A stretch of DNA of 11,505 nucleotides, taken from assembly GCA_027046105.1 (NCBI GenBank), contig JALTZQ010000176.1:1-11505 (forward strand). The letters are read 5' to 3'. Shown piece after piece: positions 1 through 7,084 of the stretch. Origin of the DNA: Pyrodictiaceae archaeon (GTDB lineage Archaea; Thermoproteota; Thermoprotei_A; Sulfolobales; Pyrodictiaceae). The translations under genes were made by a program, and so were the position numbers. Position 1 is the first letter of the stretch. Each line of letters begins with the position of its first letter. The notes beneath the pieces were generated by a model, which did no database searches, was not told where the DNA came from, and saw only the letters and a program-made list of their open reading frames with translations.

Positions 1-895
1 TTATGAATAGCATTGATGCGGCTGAATGACTGTGAAGCTCTGCGATATACCTTTCGTTACGCGTATATGCTGCATAGATTCGAGCTAGTGCTCTCTGTAG
101 ACTACGGGCAGAGCCAGTAAGTAGTACACTATGAGCGTCAGCATAGTATTCGCGTAGTCTGTTGAAGTGTCGTACAAGGAAGTGTAGTATGAAGGAGACG
201 GCTATTATAGCAGCACCTACGGCTATGAAGACTAGTGGGTTACTACGTTCGTTTCTACCACCTCCTCCCCAGAACCCTAATTCGACTAGGAGTCTTCCAA
301 TGAAGTAGGCTATACTAGGCAATAAGCTAAGTGCGAGTACAACTTGTACATCTTTATGCCTTATGTGTCCCAGTTCATGGCCCACTACGGCGAGTATTTC
401 GTCTCGGGGTAGGAGACGCAGCAGGCCCTCGGTTACAGCCACGTAGTAGCCTGTTAAGGGATTGCCATATGCAAATGCATTAGGTGCATCCATTCTTGCA
501 ACTACTAGTCTTGGCGGTTTCATGCCCGCTGCTCTTGCCAAGCGTTCAAGCTCTACACGTAGCCATTCGAGTTCAGCTCCAGCCTCACGTACCCTATAGA
601 AAATGTTGATTATCCATGGAGAGATTAACCATTGAAGTAAGCCAAATCCTGCAATAGCAACTGTAAGCGCAAAAACGCTAGCCTCATAGCCAAGAAGAGT
701 CACGACAAGCCATAGTAGGCCTGCACCAACAAGAACTATCGATGCAGCGGTAAGGAACATCGATGTGTGAAGTGAAGCCAGGCTTGTTGGTTGTCCTCTC
801 AACAGTCTCGGTGCAGCAATCGCGAGCAGGACAGTGACTAGACTAGCCAGTATACCAGCAACTATCCAGCTAAACCCCCACCAAAACATGATCAT
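1..895 (-). CDS. htpX: HtpX-like M48 membrane zinc metalloprotease (3'-truncated by window edge)
   Basis: Membrane-bound zinc endoprotease of family M48 that degrades misfolded or damaged membrane proteins, with the active site on the cytoplasmic face. I translated 298 residues; the gene runs off the left edge of the window without a stop. Visible are hydrophobic segments at about residues 8-28, 48-68 and 72-98, the zinc motif HELGH at 173-177 (two His ligands and the catalytic Glu), further hydrophobic stretches at about 184-206 and 220-240, and REYYADAHS at 248-256, whose E249 is the expected third zinc ligand. This order is that of HtpX. The ATG at 893-895 is chosen over the in-frame ATG at 887-889 because GAGGTGG (minus strand, 906-912) lies 10 bases upstream of it. 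The triphosphatase gene upstream ends 47 bases away on the same strand, so cotranscription is likely. Family assignment is firm; the substrate is unknown. Confidence 0.93.
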   Translation of the reverse strand, partial: MIMFWWGFSWIVAGILASLVTVLLAIAAPRLLRGQPTSLASLHTSMFLTAASIVLVGAGLLWLVVTLLGYEASVFALTVAIAGFGLLQWLISPWIINIFYRVREAGAELEWLRVELERLARAAGMKPPRLVVARMDAPNAFAYGNPLTGYYVAVTEGLLRLLPRDEILAVVGHELGHIRHKDVQVVLALSLLPSIAYFIGRLLVELGFWGGGGRNERSNPLVFIAVGAAIIAVSFILHFLVRHFNRLREYYADAHSVLLTGSARSLQRALARIYAAYTRNERYIAELHSHSAASMLFI

Positions 896-942
896 ATTCT
901 GCGTTCCACCTCTCTAGGCCCTCTCTTATTGTCTAGACGGGA

Positions 943-1533
943 CTACGTTTTGCAGTTCTTAAGCCTTTCCTTGATTTCATCTATCCTCGGTAGAGAGCCA
1001 TAGAGACTATGGTTCAGTAGGGGAAGTAGTGCCATCAAGACAGCCTCGTAGCTGAGATCGGTTCTAGATACAAGGCCGCGGCTAAGATATCCTACGAGCC
1101 CCATTCGCTTTCCTATGTCGTGTCGTCTCGTTTCTTCACTAGCCACGACACCTAAAGGCTCGCCACTAGCGAGTATTCGCTTTACCCAATGGGATGGTAG
1201 AAGGAAGCCGCTGCTTAGCCCTACCGAGATAGTGCCATTGCTGCCATCGATTATTGTAGCGAGTTGTAGCTCTATACTAAATCCGTGAACCTCGATAAAG
1301 CCTGCTTCAAGGCCAACGCCATAGCTGGCTCTTGCTTGTGTCATGGCCTTTTCTCCTCGTTCGATGGCGCCCTGAAGTAATTGACAGAATCCGATAGGTT
1401 GTTTACCCACAGAAGGCGTAATTTCAACTACTGTGATACTTGGTGTGCAAAGTAATCTGAAGGCTTGTTGGACTGCCCTGACCTTAATAGGATTTGTTGT
1501 ACCTATAGCAACAGTGCACTTTGTCATATCCAT
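943..1533 (-). CDS. yjjX: Inosine/xanthosine triphosphatase, YjjX/DUF84 family
   Basis: House-cleaning nucleotide phosphatase that hydrolyses non-canonical purine triphosphates (ITP, XTP) to the diphosphates and so keeps deaminated bases out of RNA and DNA; cytosolic. The 196 residues carry the family pattern: a nucleotide-binding start GTTNPIKVRAV at 11-21, QPIG at 45-48 followed by GAIERG at 55-60, the acidic motif GVGLEAG at 72-78, GLSSGFLLP at 105-113, and GYLSRGLVSR at 148-157. Length agrees with the family. The SDEE-type acidic stretch usually found after the QP motif is here GFCQL, a mild deviation. The start could be the ATG at 1531-1533 or the one two codons later; no strong ribosome-binding site is seen, so a leaderless or short-leader transcript is possible. 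It sits 47 bases upstream of htpX on the same strand, suggesting a small stress or housekeeping operon. YjjX is a different fold family from the Ham1/RdgB ITPases. Confidence 0.88.
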   Translation of the reverse strand: MDMTKCTVAIGTTNPIKVRAVQQAFRLLCTPSITVVEITPSVGKQPIGFCQLLQGAIERGEKAMTQARASYGVGLEAGFIEVHGFSIELQLATIIDGSNGTISVGLSSGFLLPSHWVKRILASGEPLGVVASEETRRHDIGKRMGLVGYLSRGLVSRTDLSYEAVLMALLPLLNHSLYGSLPRIDEIKERLKNCKT

Positions 1534-1716
1534 CCCAGTTTAGTGTAGTATTATGATTGTATGGTTGTATCTAGAATATTGTTTTGCTCAATATACTTGG
1601 AAGAACTAGTGTATTCAGTGCTCATATACAACTTCTTGTAATGGTATAAGTAATACGTGTTTAGTGCCAGCCTCAAGCTGCTAGAGGATATATTAGTGTG
1701 TATACAATCTATCTAA

Positions 1717-1732
1717 GGGAGTTGTGGCTCCC
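1717..1732. repeat. Small GC hairpin in the 262-bp divergent intergenic region
   Basis: GGGAG, a six-base loop, then CTCCC. It lies between the divergent triphosphatase and SRPBCC-like genes, about 65 bases before the start of the latter, so it would be in its leader if transcription starts further upstream. The rest of 1534-1795 is A/T-rich with several TATA-like words (for example around 1640 and 1690), none placed well enough to call a promoter. Confidence 0.2.
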
Positions 1733-1795
1733 GGAAAGAATAGGTCTAGGAGAGGGGAGCTGTGCGTTTAGGATCCATTGGAGGATGCTTCAGGG

Positions 1796-2281
1796 ATGAT
1801 TATAGCTAAGCAGGTGAGACTAGGGCCTGTCGATGAAAACATGGTAAAGGAGATAATGCGTGATCTTGCTGCTATTGTGTCTCGTTGGCCACTTGTAGTT
1901 GAGCGAGAAGAAATAGATAGAAATGTCTATAGGCTTCGGTTCTCCGTTTCAAGCTTCTTTGAGTATATGGAGGACTACTATGTTGTAAAATTTGAGGGTG
2001 AGGCTATTAAGGGTGTTGGTGGGGAGGGTGTGTTTATTCTCTACGTTGATAGGGATGGTGATGATACTGTTTTGCGAATAGTGTATCAAGGGTATAGTAG
2101 GAGAATAGCAGAGAAACTGGTTAAGGAAATACTTGTCTCCACATACAAGTATGTGGTTTCCATGTTGAGAGAGCTGGCTACGACAGAGGATAAAGCTGAG
2201 GAGAAACGTAATGAGGCTGGAGAGCAGGGCGGTGGAGCAGAAGAAAGTAACTCTTTATCGCCTGTGTCGGTGTTAGCGTAA
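1796..2281 (+). CDS. Small protein with probable SRPBCC/START-like fold, function unknown
   Basis: A 161-residue protein that I do not recognise by name. The layout suggests the SRPBCC (START/polyketide-cyclase-like) helix-grip fold: a short N-terminal strand, a helix at about 13-29 with the DLxAIxxRWP-type pattern typical after the first strand, a series of alternating hydrophobic strands at 33-100, and a long amphipathic C-terminal helix at about 103-128. These proteins bind hydrophobic ligands or act as chaperone-like factors. After residue 128 the tail is acidic, Gly/Ser-rich and probably disordered. There is no signal peptide or membrane segment. I chose ATG 1796 because GGAGG at 1780-1784 lies 11 bases upstream; an in-frame TTG at 1778 would add six residues but has a poorly placed ribosome-binding site. 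It stands alone on the plus strand, 181 bases before the carboxypeptidase gene. That it is a gene is likely; the fold is inferred from pattern only. Confidence 0.72.
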   Translation: MIIAKQVRLGPVDENMVKEIMRDLAAIVSRWPLVVEREEIDRNVYRLRFSVSSFFEYMEDYYVVKFEGEAIKGVGGEGVFILYVDRDGDDTVLRIVYQGYSRRIAEKLVKEILVSTYKYVVSMLRELATTEDKAEEKRNEAGEQGGGAEESNSLSPVSVLA

Positions 2282-2359
2282 TCAAGTCCTTTAACGTGTT
2301 CATTCAATAACTACTTTGTAATTAATGTATATAGTCTCCTCCTCTCCTTATGCTTCTTT

Positions 2360-2434
2360 GGGCAGCCCACCCGCCTGACGCTGGGGTGGATCCCCGGGAG
2401 CTGGATGAGGGCGGGGTCCACCGGGCGGTAGCCC
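2360..2434. other. GC-rich inverted-repeat island, candidate structured RNA
   Basis: About 75 bases of strongly GC-rich sequence in an otherwise A/T-balanced window. GGTGGA-t-CCCC at 2385-2395 pairs with GGGG-TCCACC at 2413-2422 (10 pairs, one bulged T, 17-base loop). Outside it CCGCC (2371-2375) can pair with GGCGG (2424-2428), and GGGC (2360-2363) with GCCC (2431-2434). In hyperthermophiles such islands often mark structured RNAs, but no tRNA, C/D-box or H/ACA-box signature is complete here. It ends exactly where the TATA-like box of the carboxypeptidase gene begins. The strand cannot be decided. ORFs across it on both strands are byproducts of the GC content. Confidence 0.35.
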
Positions 2435-2440
2435 CTTTAT
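2435..2440 (+). promoter_or_regulatory. TATA-like box for the M32 carboxypeptidase gene
   Basis: CTTTAT is centred about 26 bases before the ATG at 2463. This is the archaeal TATA-to-transcription-start distance, so the message is predicted to be leaderless or nearly so. The match to the TTTAWA consensus is partial. Confidence 0.4.
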
Positions 2441-2462
2441 CCTCTCTATTGTACTGTGGTGT

Positions 2463-3998
2463 ATGGTGTGGAAGATCTTGGAAACGGTTTTCTATCACCC
2501 TCTTATTAAGGAGCTTCTTAAGCGAACGAGAACCCTCTGGGCAATTGACCATGCATTAGCGTTGATGAGATGGGATTTGGAAACCAGTATGCCACGCCGG
2601 GGCTCTGAAGCGCGCTCCATAGCCATTTCGGAACTAACGGTTCTTCGCCGTAGATTATTGTTAAGTGATGATATACGCAAGATGGTTGAGAAGTTGAATG
2701 AGAGGCTGGAGGAGCTAAATGACTATGAAAAAGGAGTTGTAAGAGTCCTTTCTCGGTGGATACGCGTAGCAACAGCATTACCCGAAGAACTCGTAGCTAA
2801 GTTAGCGAAGGTAACTAGTGAGGCGACACCAGTATGGGCGGAAGCGAAGAAGAGAAACGATTACGAGAAGTTCAAGCCATACCTAAAGGAGATAGTTGAG
2901 CTAACTAGGGAGAAAGCAGAAAGACTTGGCTACAAAGAGCACCCTTATGATGCACTGCTTGATCTATACGAGGAAGGGTTGACTACAAGAGAAGTTGAGA
3001 ACATCTTTGATAGGCTCATACCCAATACCAAACGTGTACTTGAAAAGGTGTTGTCTGACGACTTCTACCCACGTCAGCATCCTTTAGAAAAAGCCCCATA
3101 TAGTATTGATCGTGCTAGACAAGTAATGGCAAATCTTCTTGAAAGACTTGGGTGGGACTGGGAGAGGGGCCGACTTGACGTTTCGCCACATCCATTCACA
3201 ATCGAACTGGATATAGACGATGTGCGCATCACTACACGCTATGAAGGCCACGATATACGGCGCCCAGTATATGCAGTTATACATGAGTATGGCCATGCAC
3301 TCTACGAGCTTCAGATTGATCGTCGACTAGCTAGGACGCCTATAGGAAGTGGTGTAAGCCTAGGTGTGCATGAGAGTCAGTCTAGGTTCTGGGAGAACGT
3401 CATAGGAAGGAGTCCATGGTTCGTTAAATTGTTAAAACCATTCATAGATGTTGTTGTTGAGGAGGCGAGGAAGATAGATTGGCTCGAACTATACCGGTAC
3501 GTTAACATAGTGAGACCCGACACTATACGCGTAGAAGCTGACGAGCTGACATACAATCTACACATTTATCTAAGATTTGAACTAGAGAAGCAGATGATAA
3601 TGGGTGAGATAGGGGTAGACGAGTTACCAGAGGCATGGAATGAGCTAATGGATAAATTGCTTGGCGTAAAGCCCAAGAACTATAGTGAGGGTGTGCTGCA
3701 AGACATACACTGGAGTCACGGAAGTATAGGCTACTTCCCAACATACACAATGGGCAACATTATTGCCGCACAGATAAGGAACCGTATAGCTATGGACCTC
3801 GATCTTGAATCAACTATCGAGGAGAACAAGTTGGCTCCTATTAGAGACTGGCTTGCAAAAAGAATTCATAGATGGGGCTCAACTTATCCACCAAAGGAGC
3901 TACTAAAACGTAGTTTAGGTGAGTATGCTAACCCAGAGCACTTAATCAGATACTTTGAGTGGAAGTATATTGAACTTCCCAACAAGCTAGGTAGTTAA
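2463..3998 (+). CDS. Thermostable metallocarboxypeptidase, family M32 (Taq type)
   Basis: Cytosolic metallocarboxypeptidase that removes C-terminal residues from peptides with broad specificity, probably as part of intracellular peptide turnover. The 511-residue product matches the M32 family along its full length. The metal motif is HEYGH at 274-278, with E275 as general base. The third ligand is E304 in HESQSRFWEN (303-312). Downstream are RPDTIRVEADELTYNLH (351-367), VLQDIHWSHGSIGYFPTYT (411-429) and RIHRWGSTYPPKELL (467-481), all characteristic of the family. Spacing of the ligands agrees with my recollection of the Pyrococcus furiosus enzyme. The start at ATG 2463 fits the usual N-terminus and a TATA-like box 26 bases upstream; a GTG follows at 2466. 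The gene is monocistronic, and its TAA stop overlaps the stop of the convergent gene. It is typical of archaea, with no missing catalytic residue. Confidence 0.96.
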   Translation: MVWKILETVFYHPLIKELLKRTRTLWAIDHALALMRWDLETSMPRRGSEARSIAISELTVLRRRLLLSDDIRKMVEKLNERLEELNDYEKGVVRVLSRWIRVATALPEELVAKLAKVTSEATPVWAEAKKRNDYEKFKPYLKEIVELTREKAERLGYKEHPYDALLDLYEEGLTTREVENIFDRLIPNTKRVLEKVLSDDFYPRQHPLEKAPYSIDRARQVMANLLERLGWDWERGRLDVSPHPFTIELDIDDVRITTRYEGHDIRRPVYAVIHEYGHALYELQIDRRLARTPIGSGVSLGVHESQSRFWENVIGRSPWFVKLLKPFIDVVVEEARKIDWLELYRYVNIVRPDTIRVEADELTYNLHIYLRFELEKQMIMGEIGVDELPEAWNELMDKLLGVKPKNYSEGVLQDIHWSHGSIGYFPTYTMGNIIAAQIRNRIAMDLDLESTIEENKLAPIRDWLAKRIHRWGSTYPPKELLKRSLGEYANPEHLIRYFEWKYIELPNKLGS

Positions 3999-4525
3999 GA
4001 GCCTTGATTTTCCTCTACTTTTCTACACTCAAGATAATCTTCCGTAACTGTAACAACAAGTCTAGGATAGTATCTGAATCCGGCAAGTGGATCATTTATG
4101 TATGTTTCAACTATCTTTTTATCATCGATGCTGCCCTCGGTTTCATATAAGTATTTAGCTATGAGTGTAATGCTATCGATAGAGAAACTTACCTGGCACA
4201 ACGTATCATTCCTGGTAAGGGCAATGCTTATAGTGGCCGAGGGTACGGGGGCTAGTTCACCTGTAGCCAGCCATATATCGAGTACCTCATCGAGTTTTAC
4301 TGGGTAATTCGTCCAGCCAGGTACGAGGTTGAGCATGGTTCCTGAAAGACCTCTTGGAGTAAGTGATAGTGCGAGGAGCTTCCCATCCTTATACTCCACG
4401 TTACTAATTCGCACATGGATCACGAATTCTGGTAATAGTGGTGTAAACGCGGTGTAGATAAGTGCAAATGTGGACAATGCCATGATGGCTATTGGTACAG
4501 CGGTTAGTAGTTTTCCTCCTGACAT
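3995..4525 (-). CDS. Membrane-anchored protein of unknown function
   Basis: The 176 residues have one N-terminal hydrophobic segment (about residues 6-28) after a short positively charged start, then a domain rich in beta-forming and hydrophilic residues that is predicted to lie outside the membrane. I do not recognise the family. Two cysteines (C110, C167) could form a disulfide in that domain. No lipobox or signal-peptidase site is obvious, so the first segment probably stays as an anchor. GGTGG ends 9 bases before the ATG at 4523-4525 and can serve as ribosome-binding site. The winged-helix gene upstream ends 44 bases away on the same strand, so the two are probably cotranscribed. The stop codon (complement of 3995-3997) overlaps the carboxypeptidase stop on the other strand in a shared TTAA. 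Confidence 0.75.
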   Translation of the reverse strand: MSGGKLLTAVPIAIMALSTFALIYTAFTPLLPEFVIHVRISNVEYKDGKLLALSLTPRGLSGTMLNLVPGWTNYPVKLDEVLDIWLATGELAPVPSATISIALTRNDTLCQVSFSIDSITLIAKYLYETEGSIDDKKIVETYINDPLAGFRYYPRLVVTVTEDYLECRKVEENQGS

Positions 4526-4569
4526 GTCTTCGGTCCACCAAGGCTATTAGAATCATCATGTTTCGAGTA

Positions 4570-5307
4570 TTAGTCTTCTTCCATACTGTCTAGGCTAGTA
4601 CTATTCATGCCAATGGACATCTTCAATAGTGTTTTACTGGCTGACGATGCGGTAGTCTGCATACTAAGTAGTTTTCTCGATACCTTAGAAGCCAGCCTTA
4701 TGGCTTCCTTCATTAAGGTTATTTCCCGCTCAAAGACGTCTGAATATTCTTCAGCCTTTTCAATCAACTTTGCTATCCGGTCTAGCTTGCTGAAAGCTAT
4801 TTGCTCAAACACCTTTCTATCACTTCGGGAAAGTCTGGGTTTAAGTGCAAGGCGTCTAAGAGCCTCTATAATCTCATCAAGGCCAAGAGCAGCTATTTGA
4901 GCACGAAGAACCTCTTGCTCGACATCAACATCCCCGTCGTCCTCTAGTATCGTATTCACACCATGCTCGTACTCCTCAAGAGCTTCTACAGCGGATGATA
5001 GATCAATAAAACGCCACCAATGCTGGTTGCCTGAACGATAACTTGTCTCAATTATACCATAGTCACGTTCAAGTATTCGAAGCAGCATAGAGGGGTTATA
5101 CTCTATACCCCACGCCTTAAGCCTCGCTTGTACATCTCTAAAACTGAAATCACCTAGTCTAACACCCCGCTCTTGCCTAGAGAGTGTAGCCTCCACAGCT
5201 GCCCGAAGTACAGCAAACCCCTTCTCTCCATAGTTAGCTAGGAACTCTAATACACGGTCACGAACACTGCCAACACTATTTTGCACCCTCCCTACGCCCC
5301 CGGGCAC
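4570..5307 (-). CDS. Winged-helix plus coiled-coil protein, probable DNA-binding regulator or chromosome protein
   Basis: A 245-residue protein that I cannot assign to a named family. Residues about 15-110 have the layout of a winged helix: helices at 15-25 and 29-42, a helical pair around 55-82, then ERDYGIIETSY and a basic/aromatic stretch around RSGNQHWWRF (91-100) that looks like the wing. An acidic linker follows (about 122-131), then a mostly helical charged region at about 129-215 with heptad-like hydrophobic spacing, suggesting a coiled coil for dimerisation. The tail is Ser/Thr/Met-rich and probably flexible. The start is taken at the GTG of 5305-5307; a TATA-like TGCTATATGC centred about 28 bases upstream fits a leaderless message. 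A second in-frame GTG lies seven codons later, just after GGGAGG. It is probably cotranscribed with the membrane-anchored protein downstream. DNA binding is inference from fold pattern. Confidence 0.75.
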   Translation of the reverse strand: MPGGVGRVQNSVGSVRDRVLEFLANYGEKGFAVLRAAVEATLSRQERGVRLGDFSFRDVQARLKAWGIEYNPSMLLRILERDYGIIETSYRSGNQHWWRFIDLSSAVEALEEYEHGVNTILEDDGDVDVEQEVLRAQIAALGLDEIIEALRRLALKPRLSRSDRKVFEQIAFSKLDRIAKLIEKAEEYSDVFEREITLMKEAIRLASKVSRKLLSMQTTASSASKTLLKMSIGMNSTSLDSMEED

Positions 5308-5330
5308 CTAAGGAGCTCTACACTCTCTTA

Positions 5331-5340
5331 GCATATAGCA
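5331..5340 (-). promoter_or_regulatory. TATA-like box upstream of the winged-helix gene
   Basis: Minus-strand TGCTATATGC is centred about 28 bases before the GTG at 5307, the spacing expected for a leaderless archaeal transcript. The box is only an approximate match to the consensus, and an alternative TATA lies in the palindrome at 5378-5393. Confidence 0.3.
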
Positions 5341-5377
5341 TTCATAGAGGACCGGTAACACCTCCTCACTCGGTAAT

Positions 5378-5393
5378 ACTATAATGTTATAGT
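5378..5393. promoter_or_regulatory. ACTATAA-TG-TTATAGT palindrome
   Basis: A perfect inverted repeat with 7-base arms and a 2-base spacer, containing TATA-type words on both strands. It lies 70-86 bases upstream of the winged-helix gene. It could be a TATA box or an operator for a dimeric regulator, such as the neighbouring winged-helix protein itself; nothing in the sequence decides between these. Confidence 0.3.
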
Positions 5394-5688
5394 GACGAAG
5401 GACCATTACTATTAAGATGGTATACAGCAGAGTAAGTGGTAGACCAGGGAATGTGGAGCTTTTCGGGGAGTGGGACCCTGTCTTTCCCTGGGGGATGACA
5501 GAGCGGTTACCCAGCCGAAGAACCGGCTTTTGACTTTGAGGAGCCGTTAACCTGAAGTCGGTCTTTAAGGCTTGTTTGATCTCCTCGTTTCTCCGGGCTA
5601 TCGCGATCGCCACGGGTCATCGTTGTGACCTGCTTCTTCGGTTTACACAACGTGTTCCAGGACTTAATGATCACTACCGGGTTTATGG

Positions 5689-5728
5689 GTAGAACGCATC
5701 TACGGGCTTTAAGCCTTATAGTAAGCCC
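5689..5728. repeat. Two abutting hairpins downstream of the mevalonate operon
   Basis: GTAGA-acgca-TCTAC (5689-5703) is followed without a gap by GGGCTT, 13 bases, AAGCCC (5704-5728). They begin about 100 bases past the HMG-CoA reductase stop. On the minus strand no long T run follows, so a simple terminator role is uncertain; RNA stabilisation or processing is possible. Confidence 0.3.
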
Positions 5729-5830
5729 TAAAACATTCTAGCAATGGAGACTATTCCATGTGCTGTGAGGAAGCTTTAATTTAAGCCTACGGGGCCCGAG
5801 GCCTTGTGTGCCCGTGAGGTGTGGCGGGGT

Positions 5831-7084
5831 TTACCGAGCTCTTCCTCGTCCTAGCCTTATGTGTGCAGAGGCTAGTTCGTTTGCGGCTAGTGCGGCTAGT
5901 AGGTTTAATTCGCCTGCCAAGACTGTTGCGGCAATGATTTCAGCGAATTTTCTAGCATTAGTACCTGGTGGGTCACCACCGCCAGCTACACCTAGCAAGG
6001 CTAGTGCCTCACGTTGTGTAGGTAGTCTTGTGCCACCACCAACAGTTCCTACTTCAAGGCTAGGTAGTGTTACTGAGATGTAGAGGTCTCCATTCCTTAT
6101 CTCTGTCCATGTATAGCCCATACTACTCTCGACTACTTGGGCTACATCTTGTCCAGTAGCGATAAATATAGCTGCAATAATGTTTGCTATATGTGCATTA
6201 AATCCTAGGCTTCCCGCTCTTGCAGAACCGAGCAAGTTCTTAGCCTTATTCACATAGTCTATCCTCTCCGGGTCCACACCTAATACTCTCAGTACAACAT
6301 CACGCTTTACAATGGCCTCAGCAATAACTGTCTTGCCGCGGCCAAAGAGCATGTTGAGACAGCTAGGCTTCTTGTCAACACACATATTGCCGCTTAGGGC
6401 TATTAATCTAGCTTCACCAGGGTAATTCTCCATGATCCACTTGATGGCCGCATCAGTGGCTATAGTAGCCATGTTCATCCCCATAGCGTCTCCAGTGCTA
6501 TAGACAAACCTAGGCCAAACAATGTTGCCTGCAAAGAAGAACTGTATATCGACGAGTTTACCATGTCTTGTTGTAGCCTCAGCTGCCCTTTTCACTTCCT
6601 CAAAATGTTCTTGAACCCATTCTGCAAACCTTACAGCTTCAATAATACTTGGCGTCCAGATAGCAGGTGCTCGTGTCATACCATCAAAGACTACCTTTGT
6701 GCGTACACCGCCAGAAAGAGTAAGGGCCTTGCAGCCACGGTTAACGCTTGCAACTAAGGCCCCCTCGGTAGTTGCCAGAGGGACGTAGTAGTCGCCTTTG
6801 GCATAATCGCCCTCTATGCGTAGTGGGCCAACAACTCCTACAGGTATCTGGATGGCACCGATAGGGTTCTCTATATTTCTACCAACTAGTTCCTCAAAAT
6901 CAAGTATGGTTGAGCCAATAGATGAAAGGTTTATGCCATGCATCTTCTCTAGAGCCAATCGACGTGCTAAGGCACCAGCATTCTCATTACCCAGTAAACG
7001 ACCTGCTTCATGGAACTTTGCTTCACCGCGAATAAGCTTCTCAACCACTTTCTCCAGCTCTGTCCTCCCCACCACGGCTCCCAT
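5831..7084 (-). CDS. hmgA: HMG-CoA reductase (class I, NADPH type)
   Basis: Reduces HMG-CoA to mevalonate with two NADPH, the committed step to isoprenoids and thus to archaeal ether lipids. The 417-residue protein is complete. Visible are [17 protein letters not shown] (72-88), TTEGALVAS (105-113) with catalytic E107, [10 protein letters not shown] (198-207) of the cofactor-binding domain, NMCVDKKPS (233-241) with catalytic K238, GQD (311-313) with D313, [12 protein letters not shown] (346-357) and SAHIRLGR (406-413) with H408. These correspond to human E559, K691, D767 and H866. It is the last gene of the mevalonate operon and overlaps the DUF35 gene by 44 bases if it starts at ATG 7084. 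In-frame GTG codons 4, 5 and 13 are possible alternatives; codon 13 would cut the overlap to 8 bases. It has no membrane domain, unlike the eukaryotic enzyme. Confidence 0.97.
   Translation of the reverse strand: MGAVVGRTELEKVVEKLIRGEAKFHEAGRLLGNENAGALARRLALEKMHGINLSSIGSTILDFEELVGRNIENPIGAIQIPVGVVGPLRIEGDYAKGDYYVPLATTEGALVASVNRGCKALTLSGGVRTKVVFDGMTRAPAIWTPSIIEAVRFAEWVQEHFEEVKRAAEATTRHGKLVDIQFFFAGNIVWPRFVYSTGDAMGMNMATIATDAAIKWIMENYPGEARLIALSGNMCVDKKPSCLNMLFGRGKTVIAEAIVKRDVVLRVLGVDPERIDYVNKAKNLLGSARAGSLGFNAHIANIIAAIFIATGQDVAQVVESSMGYTWTEIRNGDLYISVTLPSLEVGTVGGGTRLPTQREALALLGVAGGGDPPGTNARKFAEIIAATVLAGELNLLAALAANELASAHIRLGRGRAR

Larger units (their letters stand above)
5308..5830. other. 523-bp stretch without a convincing gene; several hairpins
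   Basis: This gap between the HMG-CoA reductase stop and the winged-helix gene holds an unusual number of short perfect stems. They are: CTGTC/GACAG at 5478-5501 with inner TTCCC/GGGGA pairing; AGCCG/CGGCT at 5513-5528 followed by a T run; GACTT/AAGTC at 5532-5559; CGTTGTG/CACAACG at 5621-5652; GTAGA/TCTAC at 5689-5703; and GGGCTT/AAGCCC at 5704-5728. The largest ORF, a GTG-start frame of 101 codons on the minus strand at 5308-5613, has a Ser/Pro/Gln-rich composition unlike its neighbours and no ribosome-binding site; I do not accept it as a gene, although its TAG abuts the next GTG start. The stretch may contain the 3' leader and terminator of the mevalonate operon, the winged-helix promoter, and possibly a structured RNA. 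I find no match to SRP RNA, RNase P RNA or tRNA. Confidence 0.4.

Noticed and set aside
2360..2434. tRNA or C/D-box RNA in the GC island
   Set aside because: No T-arm consensus or D-arm pattern on either strand. A CTGA (2375-2378) and a GATGAG (2404-2409) are present, but without the flanking C and D boxes needed for a C/D guide RNA.
2322..2559. Short ORFs on both strands across the GC-rich island
   Set aside because: Open frames are expected in GC-rich sequence because stop codons are A/T-rich; composition is Pro/Arg/Gly/Ser-heavy and neither has a ribosome-binding site.
5308..5613. Minus-strand GTG-start ORF of 101 codons directly abutting the winged-helix gene
   Set aside because: It is Ser/Pro/Gln-rich unlike the other proteins here, has no ribosome-binding site, crosses several hairpins and resembles no family. 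The TAG-GTG contact with the next gene is the only argument for it.
5440..5830. SRP RNA or RNase P RNA in the gene-free gap
   Set aside because: The conserved SRP helix-8 motif and the RNase P conserved regions are absent on both strands, and the GC content is lower than expected for these RNAs in a hyperthermophile.
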